DNA of 64,000 nucleotides from Ancylobacter sp. IITR112. GTDB taxonomy: Bacteria > Pseudomonadota > Alphaproteobacteria > Rhizobiales > Xanthobacteraceae. The translations under genes and the position numbers were made by a program. Below are positions 26,548-36,269 of this stretch, piece by piece; within the stretch, counting starts at the first letter, position 1, and every line of letters begins with the position of its first letter. A model generated the notes under the pieces. The model had not been told where the DNA came from. It did no database searches and worked only from the letters and a program-made list of their open reading frames with translations. Where the stretch lies: NCBI RefSeq assembly GCF_041415945.1, contig NZ_JBGCUS010000001.1, forward strand, positions 4,434,501 through 4,498,500. The letters are read 5' to 3'.

Positions 26548-28590
26548 TCAGGCGAGATGCAGCAGATCGACGACAAGGTCGATGGCCTTGATGCCGAGGA
26601 AGGGAACGATGAGCCCGCCGAGCCCATAGATGAGCAGGTTGCGGCCGAGCAGGGCGGAGGCGGAGGCGGGCGTGTAGGCGACACCCTTCAGCGCGATGGG
26701 AATCAGCGCGACGATGACCAGCGCGTTGAAGATGACGGCGGAGAGGATGGCCGATTGCGGGGTGCCCAGTCCCATCACATCCAGCACGCCGAGGCCGGGA
26801 TAGGCCGCCACGAACAGCGCCGGCAGGATGGCGAAGTATTTCGCCACGTCATTGGCGACCGAGAAGGTGGTGAGCGCGCCGCGCGAGATCAGCAACTGCT
26901 TGCCCACCAGTACGATCTCGATGAGCTTGGTCGGGTCGCTGTCAAGGTCGATGAGGTTGCCCGCCTCCTTCGCCGCCGGGGTGCCGGTGTTCATGGCGAC
27001 GCCGACATCGGCCTGCGCCAGCGCCGGCGCGTCGTTGGAGCCGTCGCCGCACATGGCGACCAGCCGGCCTTCCGACTGTTCGTGGCGGATCAGTTCCAGC
27101 TTCTTCTCCGGCGTCGCCTCGGCGAGGAAATCGTCCACCCCCGCCTCGGCGGCGATGGCGGCGGCGGTGAGCGGGTTGTCGCCGGTGATCATCACGGTTC
27201 GGATGCCCATGCGCCGCAATTCGGCGAAGCGCTCGCGAATGGCAGGCTTCACCACGTCCTTCAGATGGATGACGCCGAGCACGCGCCGGTCCTGCGTCAC
27301 CACCAGCGGCGTGCCGCCGGAGGCGCCGATGCGCTTGACGATCTGGTCGACGGCATGGCTCAGCGGCGCACCGGACAGCACGGCCATGGCGTCGGACGCA
27401 CCCTTGCGGATGGAGGCGCCGTCGGGAAGATCGACGCCGGATATGCGGGTATGGGCGCTGAACGGGACATAGGTGGCGCGCGCATCCAGCGTCGCGGCGA
27501 GGCCGAAGCGGCGCCGGGCGAGGTCGACGATGGACTTGCCCTCCGGCGTGTCGTCGGCCAGCGAGGCGAGAAGCGCGGCTTGCGCCAGCTCCTGTTCGCC
27601 GACGCCCGGCGCCGGCTCGAACGCATCCGCCATGCGGTTGCCGAAGGTGATGGTGCCGGTCTTGTCGAGCAGCAGCACGTCGATATCGCCGGCCGCCTCC
27701 ACCGCGCGGCCGGATTTGGCCACCACATTCGCCTTTACCAGCCGTTCCATGCCGGCAATGCCGATGGCCGAGAGCAGCCCGCCAATGGTGGTGGGGATGA
27801 GGGTGACGAACAGCGCGACGAGATAGATCACCGGCAGGGTGGTGCCCGACCAGGAGGCGAAGACCGGCAGTGTCACCACCACCAGCAGGAACACCAGGGT
27901 CAGCGCCGCCAGCAGAATGTCGAGCGCGATCTCGTTCGGCGTCTTCTGCCGGCGGGCACCTTCGACCAGCGCGATCATCCGGTCAAGGAAGGTCTCGCCC
28001 GGCTTGGCGGTGACGCGCACCACCAGCCAGTCCGACACCAGCCGCGTGCCGCCGGTGACGGAGGAACGGTCGCCGCCGGATTCGCGGATCACCGCCGCGC
28101 TTTCGCCGGTGATGGCGCTTTCATCCACCGAGGCGGCGCCTTCCACCACCTCGCCATCGGTGGGGATCGTGTCGCCGGCCTCGACGAGGATGAGTTCGCC
28201 CACCTCCACGCGCTCCACGTCGCGGGCGCGGAAGGCGGTGCGGTCGCGCGCATCCGCCAGCACCTTGGCCTGGGCGGAGGATTTGGTGGCGCGGAACGCA
28301 TCCGCCCGCGCCTTGCCGCGCCCTTCGGCGACGGCTTCGCCGAAATTGGCGAACAGCACGGTGAACCAGAGCCAGATGGCGATCTGGACGCCGATGGCGG
28401 CGTTGGCCCCGCCCGCCAGCGCTTCGCGCAGGGCGAGCACGGTGGCGACAAGGCTCACCACCGCGGTGGAGAAGATGACCGGATTGCGCGCCAGGCTGCG
28501 CGGGTCGAGCTTGCGGAAGGCCTGCTTGACCGCGGGGGCGAGGATCGCCGGCGCGAACAGGCCGAAGGAGGGGGATGAGTGCTTGCTCAT
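26548..28590 (-). CDS. kdpB: KdpB, P-type ATPase subunit of the potassium pump
   Basis: A 680-residue P-type ATPase. The phosphorylated Asp is in [13 protein letters not shown] (about residue 305); the TGES actuator loop ([10 protein letters not shown]), KGAS nucleotide-binding segment and the hinge [16 protein letters not shown] are all present. The ATG at 28590 was chosen because it begins the conserved N-terminus and follows the kdpA stop by eight bases; an upstream in-frame extension would overlap kdpA and lacks similarity. It hydrolyses ATP to drive K+ through KdpA. Confidence 0.93.
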   Translation of the reverse strand: MSKHSSPSFGLFAPAILAPAVKQAFRKLDPRSLARNPVIFSTAVVSLVATVLALREALAGGANAAIGVQIAIWLWFTVLFANFGEAVAEGRGKARADAFRATKSSAQAKVLADARDRTAFRARDVERVEVGELILVEAGDTIPTDGEVVEGAASVDESAITGESAAVIRESGGDRSSVTGGTRLVSDWLVVRVTAKPGETFLDRMIALVEGARRQKTPNEIALDILLAALTLVFLLVVVTLPVFASWSGTTLPVIYLVALFVTLIPTTIGGLLSAIGIAGMERLVKANVVAKSGRAVEAAGDIDVLLLDKTGTITFGNRMADAFEPAPGVGEQELAQAALLASLADDTPEGKSIVDLARRRFGLAATLDARATYVPFSAHTRISGVDLPDGASIRKGASDAMAVLSGAPLSHAVDQIVKRIGASGGTPLVVTQDRRVLGVIHLKDVVKPAIRERFAELRRMGIRTVMITGDNPLTAAAIAAEAGVDDFLAEATPEKKLELIRHEQSEGRLVAMCGDGSNDAPALAQADVGVAMNTGTPAAKEAGNLIDLDSDPTKLIEIVLVGKQLLISRGALTTFSVANDVAKYFAILPALFVAAYPGLGVLDVMGLGTPQSAILSAVIFNALVIVALIPIALKGVAYTPASASALLGRNLLIYGLGGLIVPFLGIKAIDLVVDLLHLA

Positions 28591-28598
28591 GGCAGTTC

Positions 28599-30290
28599 TC
28601 AGAAGCTGCGGCCGGCCACGAGGGAGACATGCTCCGCCAGCGGGCCGAGGGCGAGGACGGGCAGGAAGGTGAGCGCGCCGATGATGAGGATCGTCGCGAT
28701 CAGCAGCGCGACGAACAGCGCGCCATGGGTGGGGAAGGTGCCGGCGGTAGGCGGCGCGGTCTTCTTGGCCGCGAGGCTGCCGGCGATGGCGAGGATGGGG
28801 ATGATGTAGCCGAAGCGCCCGAGCATCATCGCGATGCCGAGAAACGTGTTGTGCCATGCCGTGTTGGCGGAGAAGCCGGCAAAGGCCGAGCCGTTGTTTC
28901 CGGTGGCGGAGGAATAGGCATAGAGCAGTTCGGACAGGCCATGCGGGCCGGCATCCTGAACCGAACTCTGCGCCGCGCCGGTGGCGATGGCCAGCGCGGC
29001 GAAGACGAGGACGCCGAGCGGCATGATGAAGAGGGTGAGCGCGGCGAGCTTGACCTCGCGGGCCTCGATCTTCTTGCCGAGATATTCCGGTGTGCGGCCG
29101 ACCATCAGCCCGGCAAGGAACACAGCGAGGATGACGAAGAGCAGCATGCCGGTGAGCCCGACGCCGACCCCGCCGAACACCACTTCGCCAAGCTGGATGT
29201 TCAGCATGGCCACCAGCCCGCCGAGCGGGGTGAAGCTGTCATGCATGGCATTGACCGAACCGTTCGAAGCCGCCGTCGTCGCCGCCGCCCATAGGGAGGA
29301 GCCGAAAATGCCGAAGCGGACCTCCTTGCCCTCCATATTGCCGGCGCCGGCTTCGACCAGCCCGGCCTGCAGCGGATTGCCGGCCTGCTCGGCGGCATAG
29401 ATCGCGGCGAATCCGAGCATGAACAGAAGCGCCATGGCGGCGAACAGCGCGCGCCCCTGCCGCCGGTCGCCGACCATGCGGCCATAAGTGAAGCAGAAGC
29501 CGGCGGGGATGGTGAGAATCGCCAGCGTCGAGAGCAGATTGGTGAAGGCCGTCGGATTTTCGAACGGGTGGGCGGAATTCACGTTGAAGAAGCCGCCGCC
29601 ATTGGTGCCGAGCTGCTTGATGGCGACCTGGCTGGCCACCGGGCCGAGCGCGATGGTCTGGCGCGCGCCTTCCAGCGTCGTCGCCTCAAGGGAGGCGGCC
29701 AGCGTCTGCGGCATGCCGGACAGGGCGAAGAGCAGCGCCAGCAGCAGCGCGCCGGGCAGCAGGATGTAGAGCGTGGCACGGGTGAGATCGACCCAGAAAT
29801 TGCCGAGCGACGTGCCCTGACGGGCGGCCAGCCCGCGCGCCACCGCGGCGGCGACCGCCATGCCGCTCGCGGCGGAGACGAAGTTCTGCGTCGTCAGCCC
29901 CACCATCTGGCTGAAATTGGAGAGCGTCGTCTCGCCGCCATAGGACTGCCAGTTGGTGTTGGTGACGAAGGACAGGGCGGTGTTAAAGGCGAGCGGCGCG
30001 GAGAGGCCGGCAAAGCCCTGCGGGTTCAGCGGCAGTCCGCCCTGAAACAGCAGGATCAGGAACAGCACGACAAAGCCCGCCGCGTTGAACGCCAGCAGCG
30101 CGAGCGCGTAGCGGGTCCAGCGCTGTTCGCTGCGGGCGGCCGGGCCGGCGGCGGCGAGGAGCGCCCTCTCGACGGGGGCGAGAAATTGCACCTCGCCGGC
30201 GAAGGTCGCCGCCATATAGGCGCCGAGCGGCACGGCAATGGCCACGAGCAGCGCGGCGAAGAGGGCGAACTGAAGGAGATCGGCGTCCAT
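28599..30290 (-). CDS. kdpA: KdpA, potassium-binding and channel-like subunit
   Basis: A 563-residue polytopic protein of the superfamily of K+ transporters, with four pore-loop repeats. Filter regions such as [10 protein letters not shown] (about 117) and [19 protein letters not shown] (about 229) are intact. It binds K+ with high affinity in the KdpFABC complex. First large gene of the operon, it starts 11 bases after kdpF. Confidence 0.93.
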   Translation of the reverse strand: MDADLLQFALFAALLVAIAVPLGAYMAATFAGEVQFLAPVERALLAAAGPAARSEQRWTRYALALLAFNAAGFVVLFLILLFQGGLPLNPQGFAGLSAPLAFNTALSFVTNTNWQSYGGETTLSNFSQMVGLTTQNFVSAASGMAVAAAVARGLAARQGTSLGNFWVDLTRATLYILLPGALLLALLFALSGMPQTLAASLEATTLEGARQTIALGPVASQVAIKQLGTNGGGFFNVNSAHPFENPTAFTNLLSTLAILTIPAGFCFTYGRMVGDRRQGRALFAAMALLFMLGFAAIYAAEQAGNPLQAGLVEAGAGNMEGKEVRFGIFGSSLWAAATTAASNGSVNAMHDSFTPLGGLVAMLNIQLGEVVFGGVGVGLTGMLLFVILAVFLAGLMVGRTPEYLGKKIEAREVKLAALTLFIMPLGVLVFAALAIATGAAQSSVQDAGPHGLSELLYAYSSATGNNGSAFAGFSANTAWHNTFLGIAMMLGRFGYIIPILAIAGSLAAKKTAPPTAGTFPTHGALFVALLIATILIIGALTFLPVLALGPLAEHVSLVAGRSF

Positions 30291-30301
30291 GGCGCGCGCT
30301 C

Positions 30302-30391
30302 CTAGAACCGTTCGGGGCGCAGCAGCGCCAGCATGAGATAGGCGAAGAGGAGAATGGCCGTCGCGAGGCCGAGCGCGATATCGAAGGTCAT
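30302..30391 (-). CDS. kdpF: KdpF, 29-residue membrane subunit
   Basis: A single hydrophobic helix of 29 residues ([19 protein letters not shown] then [10 protein letters not shown]), the typical KdpF length and ending. The start has a GAGGGG ribosome site. KdpF stabilises the KdpABC complex in the inner membrane. An in-frame extension upstream was rejected since it is polar and would overlap the small ORF before it. Confidence 0.88.
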   Translation of the reverse strand: MTFDIALGLATAILLFAYLMLALLRPERF

Positions 30392-30401
30392 ATGCGCCCC
30401 C

Positions 30402-30488
30402 TCAGAGCCTGTCGGCCGCGCGGACGGCGGCGGAGGCCAGGGCGAAGAGCGCGAGCCCTCCCGCGAGGAAAGCAAGATCGGTGAGCAT
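30402..30488 (-). CDS. 28-residue membrane ORF leading the kdp operon
   Basis: A tiny ORF (begins MLTDLAFLAGGLALFALASA, ends VRAADRL) with one hydrophobic helix and a basic C-terminus. CCGGAG lies six bases before its ATG and its stop is ten bases before kdpF. Its spacing and ribosome site match those of the true kdp genes, so it is probably translated. Comparable mini ORFs precede kdpF in some alphaproteobacteria. It could be a further pump peptide or a leader. Function unknown. Confidence 0.6.
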   Translation of the reverse strand: MLTDLAFLAGGLALFALASAAVRAADRL

Positions 30489-30528
30489 GACGAACTCCGG
30501 TTCAAACTCTCCCGGAGCTACGCCTCAC

Positions 30529-30572
30529 GCGCATAAAGCGACTAGGTGGATTGGCTGGGAGCGCATAAAGCG
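30529..30572. promoter_or_regulatory. 12-bp direct repeat upstream of kdp, candidate KdpE site
   Basis: GCGCATAAAGCG is found at 30529-30540 and again at 30561-30572. Read toward the operon the unit is CGCTTTATGCGC, 32 bases apart, about three helical turns, and 41-84 bases before the first kdp ORF. It contains TTTAT, resembling the TTTATA element described for enterobacterial KdpE binding. OmpR-family regulators commonly bind such direct repeats. Confidence 0.45.
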
Positions 30573-30613
30573 CGCGTAAGGCGATCCTCTCTCTTCAGGT
30601 GCAGCCCTACCGC

Positions 30614-30808
30614 ATGCTCAAGAAGGCCGATGCGGCAGCCTATTGCGGGCTGCCGGCGGCGCGCTTCGAGATGCTCTGCCCCGTGCCGGCCGTCGCCTAT
30701 CCCGACGGCTCGCGCTTGTGGGACGTGCGCGACCTCGATTCGTGGGTGGACAGCCTCAAGACCGGCGCCGCCGACAGCGACGACGCCATTCTCGAAAAGC
30801 TGGGCTAG
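30614..30808 (+). CDS. AlpA/excisionase-like helix-turn-helix protein
   Basis: A 64-residue protein beginning MLKKADAAAYCGLPAARFEMLCP, the pattern of HTH_17/AlpA DNA-binding proteins that direct excision or regulate integrase genes. LWDVRDLDSWVDSLK is the usual closing helix. A GTG 15 bases upstream is another possible start; neither has a strong ribosome site. It ends two bases before the integrase ATG, so the two are coupled. It marks the left edge of foreign DNA beside kdp. Confidence 0.65.
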   Translation: MLKKADAAAYCGLPAARFEMLCPVPAVAYPDGSRLWDVRDLDSWVDSLKTGAADSDDAILEKLG

Positions 30809-30810
30809 CC

Positions 30811-31893
30811 ATGACCGTGGTGCGCGTGAAGGGCTTCAAGATCTTCGCTGATCGGCACGGGAAGATGCGGTGCTATCACCGCGCTTCCCGCATGCCGGTT
30901 GATCTTGTGAAAGCCCCGATCGGCACCGCCGCATTCTTCGCCGAGTGCGCCCGCATCACGGCCCTGCAGGAGCGCGCTGTCACGACGCGCCCGGGCACGC
31001 TCGGCGCCCTCATCAAGGAGTATCGTGGCAGCAAGGATTTCCTTGAGCGCCTGACCCGCACGACGCGGTCCGGCTACCAGCGGGTGTTCGACTATCTCAA
31101 GCCCATCGAGGACACGCCTCTGACGCGCTTCACCCCGCCCTTCGTGGTGAAGCTGCGCGACAAGACCGAGGCCAAGCACAAGCGCTGGTTCGCGAACTAT
31201 CTCAAGACCGTCCTGTCCCTGCTCTTCGCCTGGGGCAAGGAGCGCGGCCACATGAAGGACAACCCGGCGGAGGGCATCCGCAGCATTCGCCGCCCCAAGG
31301 GCCTGCCGAAGCAGAATCGCCGCTGGACTGACGAGGAGCGCCACGCGGTGCTCGATGCCGCTCCCGCGCATATGCTGCCGGCGCTGGCCCTGATGATGTT
31401 TACCGGGCTGGGGCCGAAGGATGCGCTCACCCTGCCGCGCACGGCCTATGCCGGCGGCCGGATCAACACCAGCCGGTCCAAGACCGAGGAAGGCGTCATC
31501 TAGCCTGTCATCGACCCGCTGCGCGAGATTCTGGCGGCGGCACCGACGCATTCGGCCATCACCCTGTGTGCCAACTCGCGCGGCCGGCCGTGGACCGTCT
31601 CCGGCTTCAACTCGTCATGGATGAAGCTGCAGCACACGCTGGAGAAGGCCGGTGCCATCGGCGAGGGGCTGACGCTCTACGGCCTGCGGCATACGGTGGC
31701 GGCGATTCTGCGCGAGAGCGGGGCCGACCTGCGCACCATCGCCGACGCGCTCGGGCAGAAGACCGAGGCCATGGCGCAGATGTACGCGCAGGGCTCCGAC
31801 CTGTCGAAAAAGATGGATGAGGTGGCTGGCCGCTTCGGCCAAGAAGTGAACAGCCGCAGAACAAGGGCTGTCAAACCGGGTCAGAAAATATGA
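30811..31893 (+). pseudogene. Tyrosine integrase interrupted by an in-frame amber codon
   Basis: The frame would encode 360 residues, but codon 231 (31501-31503) is TAG. The N-terminal part holds the SAM-like core-binding domain and start of the catalytic domain (MMFTGLGPKDALTLPR). The part after the stop continues in the same frame with GLTLYGLRHTVAAILRE (His/Arg box) and AQMYAQ with the nucleophile Tyr. GQ replaces the usual GH in the third box. One nonsense mutation separates the halves, so inactivation is recent unless amber is suppressed. It was probably the integrase of an element inserted next to kdp. Confidence 0.8.
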
Positions 31894-32473
31894 CAAACTG
31901 GCTGAAAATCACCACCCCTTGCGCTGAAAAGTCTAGCGATATCAAGGGGGTAGATGGTGCCAGGGACGGAATAAAAGTAATAAAATAATCACTTGAAATA
32001 AATAACACACGTAAAAATATTTTTACAATAAACTCAACAATAATACCAACTCTTCTATACCGCACCGGATGCGATTTCCATCTCTTTTATACGCCTCAGT
32101 TCGCCACGTCAATTTTACTACGATTTTTCCGCAACCAATTTGTTCATTTCAACCCGAATGAAGGCGGGCTAATCCCACACCCTGTCGTAGCGGGTTTAGC
32201 GCGACGCTGGAGGCGTCATGGCTAGCCTAGCAAGGAGGACGAGCGACGTTACCGCTCATAATCGGCCTTCCGCGATGGTCAGCACTGCCGGTCCGCCGTG
32301 GCTGGGTCAAGGCCAGAGCCGCATGAGCGGTGGCGCGAAGCGCTAGCCTTGATGCGGTCGCGGCGGACCGGCCTACTGGTTCTTCGCGGTAGCTCTTTTC
32401 CTGTGAATTGGGACGGTCGTCCAACCGCTCGCCACCCCAATCTGGAGACGCCGCCAACGCGTGCCAGCCCGAC
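31894..32473. other. AT-rich non-coding boundary region
   Basis: 580 bases with no supported gene. From about 31970 to 32130 the base composition drops sharply to AT-rich, unlike any flanking region. It begins right after the left attachment repeat (31955-31970) and ends at the relaxase stop. Typical of the end of an integrated element. Confidence 0.55.
31955..31970 (+). repeat. Left attachment-site copy of the tRNA-Phe 3' end
   Basis: TGGTGCCAGGGACGGA matches the tRNA-Phe 3' end at 49525-49541 (TGGTGCCCAGGGACGGA) in the same orientation except for one missing C. Similarity stops immediately after on the right side, as expected for the core of a site-specific recombination site. It lies at the change of base composition. 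Confidence 0.75.
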
Positions 32474-34582
32474 CTAAAGCCCCAGCCCGCGATTGCGGCC
32501 AAGACTCCACTCAACACCACCATCGCGAGAGACACCGGAGATGTGCCGGCCGATCTGTTTCTCCAGCACAGGCTGCCATGGCACGAGCTGGAAGCCGAGG
32601 CCGTCGTCGATCATGGCGAAACGCCCGCTGACCAGATTGACCGATCCGGCGAGCCGGCCGGAGACATACTCGCCCGACTGGCTCGGGGTGTAGGCAAGAC
32701 CGCGTTCCGTCGCCATGGCACGACCGACGCGGTCCACTTCGATGGCCTCAAGGCGGGCGAGGATGTCACGTGGCGCGCGGACGTTGCCGTTCTCCAGTCG
32801 AACGGCATGCCCCTGATCGACAAGGCTCTGGCGGCGGCGCTCCAGTGCCGCGCTGACTTCGCCACCAAAGCCGGCGTCGGACAATTCGGTGCGCTGGCGC
32901 GACGCCAGTTCCTGGTCGAGCCAGGTGGCGCCATCGCTGGCGACCTGCTGGTCGAGTTCGACGGCAGAGAGCGTGCGGACCGCGAAGTCGTTCCTTTGGG
33001 AGCGTGCGTCATGGGCGATGCCGCGCTCTGGAAGATCGTCCGGGATCTTCCAGTGATCGGCATCGATGCGCTCGACATGGCCGGCGCGGCGCAGGGCTTC
33101 CAGCCGGCGTATATGGGCACGGATGAAGGCATCCGGATCGCCCCTCTGCTGCTCGATCGCCGGGCGGGCCAGCTCCAGATGCTCGCTGGGTCGGTAAATG
33201 CCACTGTTCGCCTCAGCCATGGTGGCGATGTTGAGGTCTGCCGGACGTGGGTCGGACTTTGTCGGCAGCGGGTCCAGCGCGACGATGTGGCCGCGCCTGA
33301 TGTCCTCCAGCCGGGAAGCGTCGCTGGTCTCGACATGATGGGTGCGTCCATCCACCCCATCGATGACCAGATAGAACCGCTCGCCCATCTCATCGCCAGC
33401 CAATCCCTTGTCGAGCACGCGTCCGATAAGGGCATGGGAGATACGGTTGCCATGGGTGACATACTGTTCGGCACCGCGCTCCTCGGTGAGGCCGTGATCG
33501 GCCAGCGCGCGGTGCATGGTGCGCAGGATGTCCTCGCGCTCGCCCATCGCCCGGAGCGTGCTCTCCGCTCGCTCGGCAATGCTCCAGCGTCCCGGCTCGA
33601 TCTCCTCGGCGATGCCGAAGTTCTCCAGCCGCTTCACCCGGTCGATGAGAACATGCCGGTTGGTGCGCACGAGATAGCTCTCGCCGGCGTCCAGCCGCAG
33701 ATCAAGGATGCCGTGTTCACGCTGCTCGGCGATCATCATCCGGTCGAGCCGGGTGAGGCGATTCGCGTCCACCTCGTGGCGCAGCTTGTTCTGCAACTCG
33801 ACCTCGGTTTGCGGACCCAGTTCCAGCGTCATCAGCTCGCTCGCCCGATGGCGGATGCCATGGGCGATGTAGTCACCGGCGATGTTGAGGATGCGTCCAT
33901 CATCCAGCACGCCACGTATGAGGATGTGGCTGTGGGGATGGCCGGTGTTGTGATGATCGACAGCGATCCAGTCGAGCTTCGTCCCGAGGTCATTCTCCAT
34001 GTGCCGCATCAGGTCACGCGTGAAGCGCTTCAGGTCGCCGAGCTCGGCGGCATCCTCTGGCGCGACGATGAAGCGGAACTGGTGGCGGTCCTCACCACTC
34101 CGCTCCACAAAGGCCCTAGCGCCGACCTCATCACCGAGCGCTGAATAGGCATGGCCCTTCTCGCCGTCGCGGGTCACGCCGTCACGTTCGAGGTAGCGCA
34201 GATGCGCAACGACCGCGTTGACCGACACCGCACCGCGCATCTTCGGGCCGCGTCCACCCTTCTCCCTCCCGGCAAGCCTCACCACCCGCGCCTTGACCAC
34301 AACGCGGCGAGAACGGAACCGGCCGGACGAACCGCTCTGCCACCCACCACTGTCACGCGGCAACGACGCCATCACCTTGGCGCCGCGACCCCGCGCATTG
34401 AATCGGCCGCTGCTGCCCGCCTCTCCGGCAAAGCCACTACCGCTCCCGGCGCCACCGCCGGCATTGCGAGCGGCGATTAGGGCCTGTCGAACGAAGGGCA
34501 GTTCGTGCGTCTTCAGCCGCGTGCCCCGGCTTCGCGGACGGTCTGGCTTGATGCGGAAATCGTTCTCGTCGCGGTGTGTCAT
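32474..34582 (-). CDS. VirD2-type relaxase with DUF3363 domain
   Basis: A 702-residue mobilization protein. The N-terminal 110 residues are Arg/Gly/Ser-rich. The relaxase core includes the Tyr motif HLRYLERDG (Tyr130, likely nucleophile) and the metal-binding histidine motif around HHNTGHPHSH (210-219). The C-terminal half, residues about 300-690, corresponds to the DUF3363 region of MOBP-type relaxases from Hyphomicrobiales. It would nick the element's oriT and pilot the strand through a helper conjugation system. The start is convincing (MTHRDENDFRIKPDRPRSRG). The upstream 600 bases are the likely oriT region. Confidence 0.88.
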   Translation of the reverse strand: MTHRDENDFRIKPDRPRSRGTRLKTHELPFVRQALIAARNAGGGAGSGSGFAGEAGSSGRFNARGRGAKVMASLPRDSGGWQSGSSGRFRSRRVVVKARVVRLAGREKGGRGPKMRGAVSVNAVVAHLRYLERDGVTRDGEKGHAYSALGDEVGARAFVERSGEDRHQFRFIVAPEDAAELGDLKRFTRDLMRHMENDLGTKLDWIAVDHHNTGHPHSHILIRGVLDDGRILNIAGDYIAHGIRHRASELMTLELGPQTEVELQNKLRHEVDANRLTRLDRMMIAEQREHGILDLRLDAGESYLVRTNRHVLIDRVKRLENFGIAEEIEPGRWSIAERAESTLRAMGEREDILRTMHRALADHGLTEERGAEQYVTHGNRISHALIGRVLDKGLAGDEMGERFYLVIDGVDGRTHHVETSDASRLEDIRRGHIVALDPLPTKSDPRPADLNIATMAEANSGIYRPSEHLELARPAIEQQRGDPDAFIRAHIRRLEALRRAGHVERIDADHWKIPDDLPERGIAHDARSQRNDFAVRTLSAVELDQQVASDGATWLDQELASRQRTELSDAGFGGEVSAALERRRQSLVDQGHAVRLENGNVRAPRDILARLEAIEVDRVGRAMATERGLAYTPSQSGEYVSGRLAGSVNLVSGRFAMIDDGLGFQLVPWQPVLEKQIGRHISGVSRDGGVEWSLGRNRGLGL

Positions 34583-35187
34583 GACCGTAGGTTTGGCCGC
34601 GCAAACGCCTCCCGCAAGTCGAAAATCAAACGATCAAAGTATAGCGTGAAAACGTCGTCTCTGGCGCAGGCCCGGCAAAGCGCAGGTTGTGCGTGCGCAC
34701 GAAAATCAAAACTCTATCAATCGCTTGAACGACATCTGCGCAAATCCGCACCTTCCAATAAAACTCCTAAGTCCGTTTTCCGGAACGGAAAGCAACGTGC
34801 AGACAAAACATTAGGGGTATAGCCCCGGCGGATTGAAAATCCGCTTTATCTTGCCCTCAATTCCTTCTTCATTTCCAAGGCTCACCTAAACGAAATATAC
34901 ACGTCAAATATACTACGAAGAAGCAACCGAGCAACGTTGGCGATCGCCCTAATCAACCTATCACGCGCTAATGCCGTCGCAGCTGATACAGCCGACCTAG
35001 TAGGGGTGAATATTGATGCCGCGAGTTGGCGGTCAAAGGCCGATTAGGCCGCAGTCGCGTTGCCGTCAAACGTGCACTTAAGATACCAATCAGCGTCCGT
35101 TGCCGTGCCGAAACGCTGCAACGAACCTGCCGTCGAGCTGCGCTGATCCTGCAGTTTATTCACGCGTCTGCTGCGGCTGATGCAGCG
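34583..35187. other. Non-coding region upstream of the relaxase, candidate oriT
   Basis: 605 bases with no supported gene; composition is more AT-rich than the core genome. An ATCCTGC heptamer at 35147-35153 resembles the nick region of RP4/Ti-type origins, which VirD2-like relaxases cut. It is close to CTGC/GCAG short inverted repeats (35150-35190). Position directly before a relaxase gene suits oriT, but the match is short. Confidence 0.3.
34828..34844 (+). terminator. Hairpin GCGGATT-GAA-AATCCGC with T-rich tail
   Basis: A 7-bp perfect stem followed by TTTATCTT, in the non-coding region between the relaxase and XRE genes. It could terminate rightward transcription or be a structural part of the transfer origin. 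No gene for it to terminate is evident. Confidence 0.3.
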
Positions 35188-35469
35188 TCAGTTTGACGTT
35201 GACGGCTTACGAAAGCGGACACCTATCCCGCCGTCGGACTCGGAAATGAACTCAATGCCGGCGCGCTCCAGGGCGCTGCGGAGCTTGTCGTTCGTCCTTC
35301 GACGTCCGCCTAATGTCCCGTCTTCAGCTTCCAATCGTGCGAGCGTCGGTTCGGACACATCTGCCGCTCTCGCCAAGTCGGCCTGCGACCAATCCAACAG
35401 CGCTCGGGCCGCTTTCACTTGTCGCGTCGTGATGAGCTCAGGTCCCGTTTCTTCATCCTGAGTTGACAC
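35188..35469 (-). CDS. XRE-family helix-turn-helix regulator
   Basis: A 93-residue DNA-binding protein. The XRE fold is clear: VKAARALLDWSQADLARAADVSEPTLARLEAEDG, with recognition helix around SEPTLARL, then NDKLRSALERAGIEFI as the typical C-terminal extension of rhizobial homologues. The start is GTG at 35469. It is divergent from the disrupted gene at 35576. The 106-base gap between them contains a CCAAG-CTG-CTTGG dyad and GGCCGGGC/GCCCGGCC arms, possible operators. It probably represses genes of the mobile element. Confidence 0.8.
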   Translation of the reverse strand: MSTQDEETGPELITTRQVKAARALLDWSQADLARAADVSEPTLARLEAEDGTLGGRRRTNDKLRSALERAGIEFISESDGGIGVRFRKPSTSN

Positions 35470-35979
35470 GAGTCAGGCCCTATTTGATATTATTTCTATC
35501 GTTTCGACGGCCGGGCCAAGTGCGGTAACACTCAGCCCGGCCTGACCACAACCCAAGCTGCTTGGAGCTCGGATCATGGCTGATTCTGAGATTAGCACGA
35601 GTCTGTCCCGACCATCCCGAAGGGACGTCCTCTCTGCCGCCCTGTTGACGGTTGGCGGCACCTCCTTCAACAGTTCGGCTGCAGCCGCGCCGCAGGATGG
35701 CGGCGCAGCGGATGCGGCTGTCCTTGCATGGAAGGCGTGGCGCGCCGCGCATCGGCGGACGCTCGCCCTGTGCCGGAAACAGCAACGTCTGGAGTCCGAA
35801 CTCGCGCGGATGATCGGCTTTCCGCAGGCGGTTCTGGCTGCAGCCGAATTGCCATCACCGGTGCGCATAAGCTCGCTTCGGCAGTTCGATGGGCTTGCGG
35901 CCAATGTGCCGTCGCTTTTGACGTTGCCCCCTGAAATGACCCCGCTCAGAAGCTAGGATCCGTCGAGAGGAGACGGACG

Positions 35980-36246
35980 ATGCGCAAGAGCCGGTTCAGC
36001 GAGGAACAGATCATCGGGATCCTGAAGGAGCACCAGGCCGGAATCCCGGTCGTGGACCTCTGCCGGAAGCACGGGATCAGCGACGCGACCTTCTACACGT
36101 GGCGCACGAAGTACGGCGGGATGGAGGTGTCCGACGCCCGCAACCTTAAGGCGCTCGAGGAGGAAAACCGGAAGCTGAAGAAGCTTCTGGCCGAGTCGAT
36201 GCTCGACGTAGCCACTCTCCGCGAGGCTCTTGGAAAAAACTTCTGA
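35980..36246 (+). CDS. IS3-family transposase OrfA
   Basis: An 88-residue helix-turn-helix protein ([36 protein letters not shown]) with a leucine-zipper-like tail. It binds the IS ends. Its last codons contain A AAA AAC (36234-36240), a -1 ribosomal frameshift heptamer in the correct phase, so OrfA can be fused to OrfB as the full transposase. Confidence 0.9.
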   Translation: MRKSRFSEEQIIGILKEHQAGIPVVDLCRKHGISDATFYTWRTKYGGMEVSDARNLKALEEENRKLKKLLAESMLDVATLREALGKNF

Positions 36247-36269
36247 CGCCCAGTTCCCGGAGGAAGGTC

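Noticed and set aside
23305..28578. 1757-codon open frame on the plus strand
   Set aside because: It is antisense to kdpE, kdpD, kdpC and kdpB, all of which have full family motifs. The frame is Gly/Arg/His-rich, as expected for the reverse of GC-rich codons.
30529..30572. The 12-bp kdp repeat as an attachment site of the AlpA/integrase element
   Set aside because: Both copies are on the same side of the integrase and only 32 bp apart, so they cannot bound it. Their place before kdp fits regulation better.
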